This document shows, in pieces, positions 1 through 7,958 of a stretch of 64,000 nucleotides of DNA. The notes beneath the pieces were generated by a model. That model saw only the letters and a list, made by a program, of their open reading frames with translations, was not told the DNA's origin and did not search any database. Origin of the DNA: an uncultured bacterium (GTDB taxonomy: Bacteria > CSSED10-310 > CALFER01); NCBI GenBank assembly GCA_937951895.1, contig CALFER010000034.1:175541-239540 (forward strand), given 5' to 3'. Made by a program: the position numbers and the translations under genes. Position 1 is the first letter of the stretch. The number at the start of each line of letters is the position of its first letter.

Positions 1-124
1 CAAGCAATCGATCGAGGAGGTAGGATTGTCCGACGAGGACTTTTTTGACTTCTTTCATCAGGCTGTCGACAAACGCACTGGCTTCTTTCACACGCTCATT
101 GATGCGCTGAATATCCGTATGCAT
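1..124 (-). CDS. MoxR-family AAA+ ATPase, N-terminal fragment
   Basis: Reading the minus strand from an ATG at 124, with GGAGGG five bases upstream, gives 41 residues. They match the N-terminal helix that precedes the Walker A region of MoxR ATPases: INERVKEASAFVDSLMKEVK, then a VLVGQ motif and a DRLL motif. The gene runs off the left edge, so the nucleotide-binding motifs are not visible. MoxR proteins are chaperone-like ATPases, often paired with DUF58/von Willebrand A proteins. Being downstream of the parvulin gene on the same strand fits an envelope-protein maturation role, but that is inference. Confidence 0.72.
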   Translation of the reverse strand, partial: MHTDIQRINERVKEASAFVDSLMKEVKKVLVGQSYLLDRLL

Positions 125-161
125 ATACACCCTCCGAAATGAATCTCGCGAATCGGCGGAG

Positions 162-1469
162 TTACTTTTTCTGCGGATCGTTCCCGGGCGACGAGTCACC
201 CAGCTTGTCCTCGAAGATCGTGCATCCGTATTTTTTCTTCAGATCTTCGAATTTCTGCTCCATTCCGCTTTCTTTCTTGTCTCTGACAAGCTTCGACTTG
301 ATCAGTGCGCGGACCTCGGTCATCGGCTTCACGGTTTCCTCGGTTTTCTCGTCCACCATCACAACATGCCAGCCCTTGGCGGATTTGATCGGATCCGAGT
401 ATTCGCCTTCTTTCAGCTTGAACAGAGCATCCCGGAAAATCGGATCGTTCCCGATGACACGAATCTGACCGTCTTTATAGACATATCCGAGATTTCCGTG
501 CTGTTTGATGGTGGATTCGTCTTTGGAACGGGTTTCGACGAGTTTGTTGAAGTCGGCTCCCTTGAGCAACTCCTCGCGGACAGCCTTCGCATCAGCCTCG
601 GTATCCAGCATGATATGGCGGATCTTTAGCCGGGCCCTGTTTTTATACTCATTCTGATTCGCCTTGTATTCCTTCTCAATCTCGCTGTCCGATATCAACA
701 TGTCTTCGGCGATCTGCTCCCTGACGTCTTCAAAGGGGCGAAATCCGGCTTCCGTGATCGAGGTGACCTGCAGGAGATGCCAGCCTTTTCGCGAGTTTAC
801 CGGTTCAGAGACCTCCCCTTGTTTCAGCCCGAAGATCGTTTTTTCGAATTCCGGCGACTTTCCGATACCCTTGATCGGGCCTCCCTTGGTCACCGTTCCC
901 AGGTTGCCGCCGCTTTTCGCGCTTTCGGCATCCTTGGAGAATTTTTCGGCAGCGGCATCGAAGGTGATCGAGCCGGACGTGATCTGCTGGCGCACATCAC
1001 GCGCCTCTTTCTCGGTTTCCAGCTGGATGTGCTTCACCGAGGCCGTTGCGTCGGTCTCGTAATCCTTCTTGTGCGCATCGTAATAGGCCCTGCGCTGTTT
1101 TTCATCGACTTCCGGCGCACCGCCCATCTCGGTTTTGTAGAATTCCGATGTCAGAATCCGGACACGGGCATCTTCGAGTTTGCTCTGGATTTCCGGTTTT
1201 TTATCATACCCGGCATCGGTAGCGGCCCTCAGGAGCAACTCCGTACGGATCAACCGATCGAGCAGTTTCATTTTTCCTTCCTTGGTGAGGAAGCTTTCGC
1301 GAGCGTATTCCGGCACTTCCTCGATCTTCTTCTGCAGATCTGCTGTCGTGATCTGTTTGGTGCCGATGGTAGCGAGGACTTCATCCGCGGCGCGGGCCGG
1401 GATCGGGCCGGAGGCTGCCAGGACAAGAATTGCCATCAGGATGGAGGATCGAATCAGAACGTATCTCAT
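162..1469 (-). CDS. Secreted peptidyl-prolyl isomerase with two parvulin domains (PpiC/SurA type)
   Basis: A 435-residue protein with a signal peptide at residues 1-27 (hydrophobic core ILMAILVLAASG, cut near ARAADE). An N-terminal chaperone-like helical region follows. Two PpiC-type rotamase domains lie at about residues 140-245 and 275-375. Each has the parvulin pattern: a KHIQL or RHIML strand, a GGNLG or HGNLG loop, and a late KGWHLLQV or KGWHVVMV strand. Such proteins fold exported proteins in the periplasm or at the outer face of the membrane. AAAGGAG lies just upstream of the ATG. carD is upstream on the same strand after 167 bases holding a plausible promoter, so it may be transcribed separately. 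Confidence 0.9.
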   Translation of the reverse strand: MRYVLIRSSILMAILVLAASGPIPARAADEVLATIGTKQITTADLQKKIEEVPEYARESFLTKEGKMKLLDRLIRTELLLRAATDAGYDKKPEIQSKLEDARVRILTSEFYKTEMGGAPEVDEKQRRAYYDAHKKDYETDATASVKHIQLETEKEARDVRQQITSGSITFDAAAEKFSKDAESAKSGGNLGTVTKGGPIKGIGKSPEFEKTIFGLKQGEVSEPVNSRKGWHLLQVTSITEAGFRPFEDVREQIAEDMLISDSEIEKEYKANQNEYKNRARLKIRHIMLDTEADAKAVREELLKGADFNKLVETRSKDESTIKQHGNLGYVYKDGQIRVIGNDPIFRDALFKLKEGEYSDPIKSAKGWHVVMVDEKTEETVKPMTEVRALIKSKLVRDKKESGMEQKFEDLKKKYGCTIFEDKLGDSSPGNDPQKK

Positions 1470-1533
1470 AAAAAACTCCTTTCAAGATCGGATTGAAGGC
1501 GCATCCGGTCAGTGGTACATCGCATCCGAGGTC

Positions 1534-1561
1534 ATTATCATCAATGCAACGCGCGGGTCAA
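1534..1561 (-). promoter_or_regulatory. Candidate sigma-70 promoter for the parvulin gene
   Basis: Minus strand: TTGACC (1556-1561), 16-base spacer, GATAAT (1534-1539), giving a predicted start near 1527, about 58 bases before the ATG at 1469. This is a consensus match by eye only. Confidence 0.4.
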
Positions 1562-1636
1562 TCGGTACCATGCACCGACAGTATTACTGAGAAAGGCGCC
1601 GGGAAGTTCCGGATTTTATTTGTGTGAGCCTGTCGA

Positions 1637-2134
1637 TCAGGCGGATGCTGTTCCGGACTCGGCGAGCGCGGTTTCCAGCCATTCCAGCGCGGTCTTTTCC
1701 GGGATTGAATCTGCCGCGGCAACTTCGGTCATCAGAAGCTGTTTGGCGTTATCCAGCATTCTGGATTCCTTGATGGCGAGATTCTTTTTACGCTTCAGTG
1801 CGACGAGATCCCGGACAACCTCGGCAGTCTGAAAAATCGACCCGGATTTCAGTTTTTCGAAGTTGTCACTGTAGCGATGATGCCACTGCGAATAGTGGCT
1901 TTCGGAAGGCTGGCAGAGAATTTTTCGGACTTTGGGGAGATCCTCGGGACGGATGATCTTCCGCAGTCCGATTTTCGCTTCGTTCGCTGTCGGGACCATG
2001 ATGGCGAGATTTTTAGCGACAATGCGAAGGATATAGAAATCGGCTTTTTTCCCGCCGATATCCCGAGACTCGATGCCTTGCACTTCCGCCAGGCCCTGCG
2101 TAGGGTAGATCAGAAGATCTCCCGCCTTGAACAT
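1637..2134 (-). CDS. carD: CarD/CdnL-type RNA polymerase-binding regulator
   Basis: A 165-residue protein starting MFKAGDLLIYPTQGLAEVQG, the signature opening of the CarD/CdnL RNA polymerase interaction domain. A basic helical C-terminal half follows and contains the conserved Trp (SHYSQWHHRY). CarD proteins bind the RNA polymerase beta subunit and stabilise the open complex at many promoters, including rRNA promoters. I chose the ATG at 2134 because GGGAGGGTGAG directly precedes it and because this start gives the usual family length. The frame is open upstream to 2335, but that extension has no CarD similarity and would run through the likely promoter. Confidence 0.9.
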   Translation of the reverse strand: MFKAGDLLIYPTQGLAEVQGIESRDIGGKKADFYILRIVAKNLAIMVPTANEAKIGLRKIIRPEDLPKVRKILCQPSESHYSQWHHRYSDNFEKLKSGSIFQTAEVVRDLVALKRKKNLAIKESRMLDNAKQLLMTEVAAADSIPEKTALEWLETALAESGTASA

Positions 2135-2185
2135 CTCACCCTCCCGACTCAGTTGCATCCACAACCGATTCATTGAACCTGAAAT

Positions 2186-2214
2186 ATGATATACCGAATG
2201 AAGCGATATTGCAA
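2186..2214 (-). promoter_or_regulatory. Candidate sigma-70 promoter for carD
   Basis: Minus strand: TTGCAA (2209-2214), 17-base spacer, TATCAT (2186-2191), predicted start near 2179, about 45 bases before the chosen carD ATG. This supports the short carD start. Confidence 0.42.
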
Positions 2215-2285
2215 CCAACCAGGAAATCATCAGCCCCTCTCCTGCTTCGACACATATGCGGTCAAGCGATTGTTCCATTTCAAAT

Positions 2286-2314
2286 TTGACCGGATCCGCC
2301 AAGACGGATACACT
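2286..2314 (+). promoter_or_regulatory. Candidate promoter for the response-regulator gene
   Basis: TTGACC (2286-2291), 17-base spacer, TACACT (2309-2314). It lies in the 240-base divergent region between carD and the response-regulator gene, back to back with the carD promoter candidate. Confidence 0.33.
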
Positions 2315-2378
2315 GAATTTCAAATCGGATCGCATGATCTCTGAAGGTTGGAATTTGACGGAGAGGATGACCGGAGCA

Positions 2379-3089
2379 ATGACAGATCAATTAGCCGAAA
2401 AGCAAACTCGAGCCAAACTGCTGGTAGTCGATGACGAAGAAGTTGTTCGGATTGCCCTGTCCGATTTTCTCATCAGCGCCGGTTACGAGGTCGACACGGC
2501 GGTCAGCGGCGAAGATGCCATGCATCGTCTCCAGTATGGGCATGACCGGTACGAGATCATCATCACGGATGTCATCATGGGAAACATGGGCGGTCTCGAA
2601 TTACTCGAAAAAGCCATCGAACTCGACGCCGACTCCATCGTCATTCTCATCACCGGCTACGCCATGCTTGAATCAGCCATCCACGCCATACGGAAAGGCG
2701 CTTACGATTTCTTACTCAAACCATTCGAAAACTCCACGCTCCTTCTGACGATACGACGAGGGCTCGAACGACGGAAACTGATCCAGGAGAATCGTGAACT
2801 GATCCAGGATCTGACCAGCAAGAATTTCGAATTGAACCGCGTCATCTTCGAACTCAGACGCGCCCAGTCCCAACTCGATGATTGCGACCGTCGCTTCGAG
2901 ACTCCCCCGCCACGATCATCCGTGGTGAACGATATGCATGCGTCCATCCGCCAGATTCTCCAGTCCGTCGACGATGCCATGAATCATCTCGTACCGGAAC
3001 GCGGTCTGTCCGCCGCCGCCAACGCCCTCCAGTCCATCGCCGTTCAGGCCTTGAAAATCAGAACGCTGATCGAAACCCTGCCCTCCTGA
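2379..3089 (+). CDS. Response regulator: receiver domain plus coiled-coil tail
   Basis: About 236 residues. An N-terminal CheY-like receiver starts AKLLVVDDEEVVRIALSDFL. The phospho-acceptor Asp is in IIITDVIMGNMGG, the switch Thr in VILITGYA, and the conserved Lys in DFLLKPF. No DNA-binding or enzymatic output domain follows. Instead there is a charged helical region likely to form a coiled coil (RRKLIQENRELIQDLTSKNF onward) and a helical C-terminus. No sensor kinase is adjacent. Start choice is uncertain: ATGs at 2367 and 2379 both follow GGAGAGG (2360-2366), at spacings shorter and longer than ideal. Confidence 0.82.
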   Translation: MTDQLAEKQTRAKLLVVDDEEVVRIALSDFLISAGYEVDTAVSGEDAMHRLQYGHDRYEIIITDVIMGNMGGLELLEKAIELDADSIVILITGYAMLESAIHAIRKGAYDFLLKPFENSTLLLTIRRGLERRKLIQENRELIQDLTSKNFELNRVIFELRRAQSQLDDCDRRFETPPPRSSVVNDMHASIRQILQSVDDAMNHLVPERGLSAAANALQSIAVQALKIRTLIETLPS

Positions 3090-3099
3090 CCGGAATCTC

Positions 3100-4041
3100 A
3101 TGCACCCTCTCCCTGCCCCGCCAATCGGCTCTCATCTGTCCATCGCCGGCAGGATCGGAAACGCCATCACGGAAGCCGAACGTATCGGCTGCGAGTCACT
3201 CGCAATCTTCTCCGCATCTCCTCGCATCTGGAGACGCTCCGCGATCTCTGCCGAGCATCTCGAACATTGGCATGACCAGAAACGAACAACCGGAATCGGA
3301 CCGATCGTGATGCATGCTGCCTACCTGGCCAATCCGGCATCGACCGACACCCGGATCAGCACTCTGACACGAAACTCGCTGCACGCCGACCTTCTGACCG
3401 CTTCTCAACTCGATATCAAGCGCCTCGTGCTGCACCCCGGCAGTTCGCCCGAAGACGACCGGCGTTCCGTCATCTGTCGGATCGCGCGGACGCTCGATGA
3501 CGTTTTCGGTTCTGCAGGAGACAACCGGGTTGAAATCGCACTGGAAACCACCGCAGGATCGCGGAACAGCATCGGAGGCCGATTTGAGGACATCCGCGAT
3601 ATCCTGGACATCAGCCGACACCCGGAACGGGTCTCCGTCTGCTTCGATACCGCCCACGTATTCGCCGCCGGCTATAATCTCACATCCGAAGCCGGCCTGT
3701 GCGAAACCCTCGCTCAATTCGATCGCCTCATCGGTTTGGAGCGGATCCATGTCGTTCACCTCAATGACAGCAAATCGGCTCATGGTTCGAAAGCCGATCG
3801 CCACGAGCATATCGGGATGGGTCGAATTCCTCTCACGGTGTTCCGGACCATTCTGTCGATCGATGCATTCCGGAATGTCCCGATGATTCTCGAGACACCG
3901 AAGGATCCCGAGGGAGCATGGGATCGCAGAAACCTCGACATTCTCCGACACCTGCGCCACGGACGACCGGTTCCCGCAGCACTTCTCGAGTTATCGCCTG
4001 CTAATGGCGGATACACCCAGGAGCAGGCCGAAAACGATTGA
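3100..4041 (+). CDS. nfo: Deoxyribonuclease IV (AP endonuclease)
   Basis: A 313-residue TIM-barrel enzyme that cleaves 5' to abasic sites during base-excision repair. All nine expected trinuclear zinc ligands can be seen: H72 (VMHAAY), H112 (LVLHPGSS), E149 (ALETTAG), D183 and H186 (CFDTAH), H220 (VVHLNDSK), D233 and H235 (DRHEHIGMG), E265 (ILETPKDP). It begins 10 bases after the response-regulator stop, so it is probably co-transcribed. The last 25 or so residues extend beyond the usual family end and overlap by 51 bp the 3' end of the convergent SEDS gene. Confidence 0.93.
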   Translation: MHPLPAPPIGSHLSIAGRIGNAITEAERIGCESLAIFSASPRIWRRSAISAEHLEHWHDQKRTTGIGPIVMHAAYLANPASTDTRISTLTRNSLHADLLTASQLDIKRLVLHPGSSPEDDRRSVICRIARTLDDVFGSAGDNRVEIALETTAGSRNSIGGRFEDIRDILDISRHPERVSVCFDTAHVFAAGYNLTSEAGLCETLAQFDRLIGLERIHVVHLNDSKSAHGSKADRHEHIGMGRIPLTVFRTILSIDAFRNVPMILETPKDPEGAWDRRNLDILRHLRHGRPVPAALLELSPANGGYTQEQAEND

Positions 4042-5295
4042 AAAACTGAGTGCGGCGGACCCCCCCTGACTGATGAACGGGAGCGGCACTCCGGTCATCG
4101 GAATGAGCTTGATCACGCCGCCGATGTTCAGAAGTGTCTGGATCCAGATCAACGCCCCGCACCCGATCGCGATCAGAGCGGCAAAGGGCTCGCGCTGACC
4201 CGCCGCGATGCGACAGGACCGGGCGGCGAGATACATGAAGATACCGATCAGCGCCGCGGAACCCGGCAACCCGATTTCTTCCGCCACGGATGCATAGACG
4301 AAGTCGGTCCGGACCAGCGGAATCACATTCGGAACCCCTCCTCCAAAACCCCTCCCCAGAAACTCGCCGTTGAAGACCGCAAACAGCGCATGCATGATCT
4401 GATATCCGCTCCCATCCGGGTGTTCGAACGGAGTGAGCCAGGCATCGAGGCGAACCCGGACGCGCGACACGAAATGGACGGCGGACCAGCCCGCGAGAAT
4501 CATGCCGGAGACACCCGTCAGAAGATAACGGACGCGACCGGTCACCGCAGTCATCATGATCAGCAGAATCAGGAACTGGATGACGATCATCCCGAGATCC
4601 CGCTGGGCCAGAAAAAGCAACTGGGGAATCGACCAGATCACCAGCACGGTCAGATGCGCCCGGATCGATTCGAATCCGAAGAATCCTTTTTTTGAATTCA
4701 AATGCTTGCCGTGCGTCGTCAGAAGCGCTGCGAGACCGATCACGACAAGCGGCTTGACGAATTCCGTCGGGGTCGTCATACCCGGCCCGAAGGTCGCTCC
4801 CCGAAAGGCATTTCCTCCGATCAGAACCACCAGCGGCAGCCCATACACAACTGCCCAACTCACCCGGGATAACGATCGCATCCATGTCAGGCCCATCCAC
4901 TGAAGCGCCAGGGCGATCAGTGCCGTTATCAGCGGAGCGGCGATCCAGATTACGGTCATGAGACCGGACTGCCATTCGATGCCTGACAATCCGAGACGGT
5001 ACTGGAACGCCAGTCCGAATCCCCCGAGAAAGGTCATGGCCGGGAGGACGGTTTGATCGGCATGAGTCTTCAGAATTGAGAGGAGGAGATGTGCAGCGAG
5101 ACAGGTGGAGAGGAACAGGGCGGGAACGAGATAGTCGCGGACATCGAGAGATCTCTGTTTCAGGACATACACGTGACTCAGAAGAAACGCCCAGATGACG
5201 CAAACTCCGGCTGACAGCAGCAGCTTCAATTCATCCAGTCGCCAACGCCCGATCGTCTTCCCGCGCCGGCTTCGGGCAGGTTTACCGTCCGTCAT
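3991..5295 (-). CDS. SEDS peptidoglycan polymerase, FtsW/RodA family
   Basis: A 434-residue polytopic membrane protein with about ten hydrophobic segments. It has the SEDS motif TDFVYASVAEEIGLPG, with the conserved Asp and Glu of the extracellular loop, and the C-terminal hallmark TGVPLPFISQGGSA. SEDS proteins polymerise lipid II glycan strands with a partner class B PBP. Here the partner is immediately upstream and overlaps by 14 bases. I cannot tell elongation (RodA) from division (FtsW); the pairing resembles the actinobacterial rodA-pbpA order. Its 3' end converges on nfo. Confidence 0.88.
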   Translation of the reverse strand: MTDGKPARSRRGKTIGRWRLDELKLLLSAGVCVIWAFLLSHVYVLKQRSLDVRDYLVPALFLSTCLAAHLLLSILKTHADQTVLPAMTFLGGFGLAFQYRLGLSGIEWQSGLMTVIWIAAPLITALIALALQWMGLTWMRSLSRVSWAVVYGLPLVVLIGGNAFRGATFGPGMTTPTEFVKPLVVIGLAALLTTHGKHLNSKKGFFGFESIRAHLTVLVIWSIPQLLFLAQRDLGMIVIQFLILLIMMTAVTGRVRYLLTGVSGMILAGWSAVHFVSRVRVRLDAWLTPFEHPDGSGYQIMHALFAVFNGEFLGRGFGGGVPNVIPLVRTDFVYASVAEEIGLPGSAALIGIFMYLAARSCRIAAGQREPFAALIAIGCGALIWIQTLLNIGGVIKLIPMTGVPLPFISQGGSAALSFSIVFGLLLGVSAISRR

Positions 5296-6883
5296 GGAAT
5301 CGCTCCCGTGTCAGCACTCCGAGATCTCTGGCGGCTCGTACGAGCGCTCCGGCGATCGGCGCGGCAACCCGTCCACCCTGCCCACCCTGTTCCAGTACGA
5401 TGGCGAAGGCGATGGTCGGTTGCGGCCACGGAGCAAATCCGATGAACAGAGCATGACTCTGGCCCGTGGCGTTCTCAGCCGTCCCGGTCTTCCCGCCGAC
5501 CACTACCCCATCGACCGCTGCCGCTCGACCCGTGCCGCTTTCGACCACCCGCACCATCAACTGCGCAACCTTCTCGGCCACGTTCGAATCGGTCAGATAT
5601 CGGTACGGTATCGGTTTTTCCTCGAGCAGGTAACGCGGCTGAAACATCGTTCCACCCGACGCGACGGCGGCTGCGAGCATTGCGAGATGCATGGGAGTGA
5701 CGAGCACGGCATCCTGGCCGATCGCAACACGAACGGTCCTCGCAATATGCAGATCATCACGGTTCGGCAAGCGTCCCGACATCGATGACGGACCACGATT
5801 GACCGGAACGATCGGGCGATCGAATCCGGCCCGGCGTGCGGCATCCATGAGATTCCTGCTGCCGAGTCGTTCTGCGAGATTCGCGAAATAGACATTGCAT
5901 GATTTTTCGAATGCCGTCTCCAGGCCGATCCGCCCGTGTCCGCCAAACTGACCGCCTCTCGAGTCATGTTCGAAATCGTGCAGGACCGGATCCGCGGGAC
6001 CGCAGTAGAACCCCTCATGTGAACAGGTGAATTCCGGTGCGATACCGTGCTCGAACGCAAGCATCACATCGAGCACCTTGAACGTGGAGCCGGGCGGATA
6101 CAATCCCTGAAGCGCCCGGTTCAGAAACGGGCTGTCGGCGTCTTCCCGCAAGCGCCGAACGCGATCCGGTGTCATTCCCTGCGGATCGAAGGACGGACAG
6201 GACACCATGGCCAGAACGGATCCGTCTCGCGGATCGATCACGACAATCGCGCCCGGTTTCCCCCCCAGCAGATCCGCGGTTGCGGCCTGGAACTCCTCCG
6301 CGAGCGTCAAATGCACGGGATGCCCGTGAAGCGTCCGGTGAACGAACAGGCTCCCGAGCAACCGTACGGCATCCCGCCAGCCGCTCATCCGCCGGGCCAT
6401 CAGGATGTCATCGAGTTCGCGTTCAAGTCCCGTCGCGCCGTAAACTGCATCATGATACCCGATCAGATGCACCGCGCGGCCGCCCAGCGCATACGAGCGG
6501 CTCAACCCCTGCTGCATGCGCACGTCCTGCGCGAGCGGTTTCCCATGCACATCCAGGATCTCGCCCCGGTGAAATCGGTTCCCGACCAGATCCCCGCGAG
6601 GATCGAATCCGCGTTGCGCTGCGAGAAAATCCGGGTCCATGAATCCAGCCAACTGCCAGCGCGCCTGATAGGCCAGAATCAGCAGGAACAGGATGAGGGG
6701 GATCCGTCCGAGCCGCCTGATGAGGGGCGATTTGATGGGCTGAGTCGGTGCCGCGTTCGCGACCAGCCGCCATGTGAAGTGAAGAATCAGAACAAGAAGA
6801 AACAGGCTGCCGATCCAATGAAGCGCGCTGGCGGGGTCGAGCAGTACGCTGCGATCCACGGTGCGCTCCGGTTCCGGGATCAA
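5282..6883 (-). CDS. Class B penicillin-binding protein (transpeptidase)
   Basis: A 533-residue membrane-anchored peptidoglycan crosslinking enzyme. Two hydrophobic segments sit near residues 22-42 and 60-75; one is presumably the signal anchor. A pedestal region follows, then the transpeptidase domain with all three motifs: S266-T-F-K269 (PPGSTFK), S328-C-N330 (EKSCN) and KTGT at 465-468. At 533 residues it is shorter than E. coli PBP2/FtsI and closer to actinobacterial PbpA. Its start overlaps the accA stop by 4 bases (ATGA) and its end overlaps the SEDS gene, so the three are probably translated together. Confidence 0.9.
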   Translation of the reverse strand: MIPEPERTVDRSVLLDPASALHWIGSLFLLVLILHFTWRLVANAAPTQPIKSPLIRRLGRIPLILFLLILAYQARWQLAGFMDPDFLAAQRGFDPRGDLVGNRFHRGEILDVHGKPLAQDVRMQQGLSRSYALGGRAVHLIGYHDAVYGATGLERELDDILMARRMSGWRDAVRLLGSLFVHRTLHGHPVHLTLAEEFQAATADLLGGKPGAIVVIDPRDGSVLAMVSCPSFDPQGMTPDRVRRLREDADSPFLNRALQGLYPPGSTFKVLDVMLAFEHGIAPEFTCSHEGFYCGPADPVLHDFEHDSRGGQFGGHGRIGLETAFEKSCNVYFANLAERLGSRNLMDAARRAGFDRPIVPVNRGPSSMSGRLPNRDDLHIARTVRVAIGQDAVLVTPMHLAMLAAAVASGGTMFQPRYLLEEKPIPYRYLTDSNVAEKVAQLMVRVVESGTGRAAAVDGVVVGGKTGTAENATGQSHALFIGFAPWPQPTIAFAIVLEQGGQGGRVAAPIAGALVRAARDLGVLTRERFHDGR

Positions 6884-7860
6884 CCCTGAGCCGGTTGCGA
6901 TTGATCGTCGTATACGCCGATATTGCGATACTTGTCATACCGGCGCTGCATCAGTTCTTCGGTCGACCAGCCGAGCATTTCACGGAGATGACGCCGGATC
7001 GCACGTCGGAGCATTCCGGCGGCCCGGGACGGGTTCCGATGCGCGCCTCCCGTGGGCTCCCGGACGATCTCATCGACCATCTTGTGCGCCAACAGACTCG
7101 GGGGCGTCAACTGCAGGGCGCGAGAAGCCTCGGGGGCTTTCGCGTTGTCCCTCCAGAGAATCGCGGCGCAGCCTTCGGGTGAAATGAGCGAATACATGGC
7201 GAACTGCTGAATCAGCACCCGATCGCCCACGCCGACTCCCAGCGCGCCACCACTGCCGCCTTCTCCGATGACCGAGACGATGATCGGAGTTCTCAGCATC
7301 GACATCTCGCGGACATTCCGCGCAATCGCCTCAGCCTGCCCGCGCTCCTCAGCGCCCACCCCGGGATACGCACCCGGAGTATCGATGAAGACCAGCACCG
7401 GCATCCGGAACCGCTCGGCAATCTCCATGATCCTGAGCGCTTTTCGATACCCTTCAGGATGCATCATCCCGAAATTGCGCTTGACCTTTTCCTGGATGTC
7501 ACTGCCCTTCTGCTGCCCCACGACAACGACCGGCACACCGTCGAGCCGTGCCATGCCGGTCACCACCGCGAGATCATCGCGGAAGAGACGATCACCGTGC
7601 AGTTCCACGAAATCCGTCGTGATCATCCGGATGTAATCCAGAGCGTGCGGGCGATGCGGATGACGCGAAACCTGAACAATCTCCCAGGAGTCCAGACGCT
7701 CGAAGATTCGATGCGTGATCTGTGACAATCGGCGTTCGAGTTGCCGGATTTCCATTTTCAGACCACCATTGCCCCGCGAATCGATTTCACGCAACTTGCG
7801 AATCTGAGCCTCAAGCTCAATTATCGGTTTTTCAAATTCCAATCCATCCGATCCAGCCAT
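6880..7860 (-). CDS. accA: Acetyl-CoA carboxylase carboxyltransferase subunit alpha
   Basis: A 326-residue crotonase-fold carboxyltransferase subunit that, with AccD, moves CO2 from carboxybiotin to acetyl-CoA to make malonyl-CoA. Diagnostic blocks are ELHGDRLFRDDLAVVTGMA, FGMMHPEGYRKALRIMEIAE, FIDTPGAYPGVGAEERGQ and IGEGGSGGALGVGVGDRV. The start at 7860 is chosen for the GGAGG seven bases upstream and for usual family length; the frame is open to 7926. accD is not in the window. dnaE and accA being close by is common in bacteria. Confidence 0.95.
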   Translation of the reverse strand: MAGSDGLEFEKPIIELEAQIRKLREIDSRGNGGLKMEIRQLERRLSQITHRIFERLDSWEIVQVSRHPHRPHALDYIRMITTDFVELHGDRLFRDDLAVVTGMARLDGVPVVVVGQQKGSDIQEKVKRNFGMMHPEGYRKALRIMEIAERFRMPVLVFIDTPGAYPGVGAEERGQAEAIARNVREMSMLRTPIIVSVIGEGGSGGALGVGVGDRVLIQQFAMYSLISPEGCAAILWRDNAKAPEASRALQLTPPSLLAHKMVDEIVREPTGGAHRNPSRAAGMLRRAIRRHLREMLGWSTEELMQRRYDKYRNIGVYDDQSQPAQG

Positions 7861-7958
7861 TCCGTCGCCTCCATTCCCGCGTCCCAGGTTGGGCGAACTA
7901 TACATGAACGGTATCCGTCGATGCAATGGAGGATCGAATCGTCCTGCGGTACCAATCC

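Noticed and set aside
1637..2335. Long 232-residue version of CarD
   Set aside because: The first 67 residues have no family similarity, lack a ribosome-binding site and cover the likely promoter; the start at 2134 is much better.
4001..5203. 400-codon minus-strand open frame inside the SEDS gene
   Set aside because: Out-of-frame shadow rich in Arg/Ser with no motif; the overlapping frame is a clear SEDS protein.
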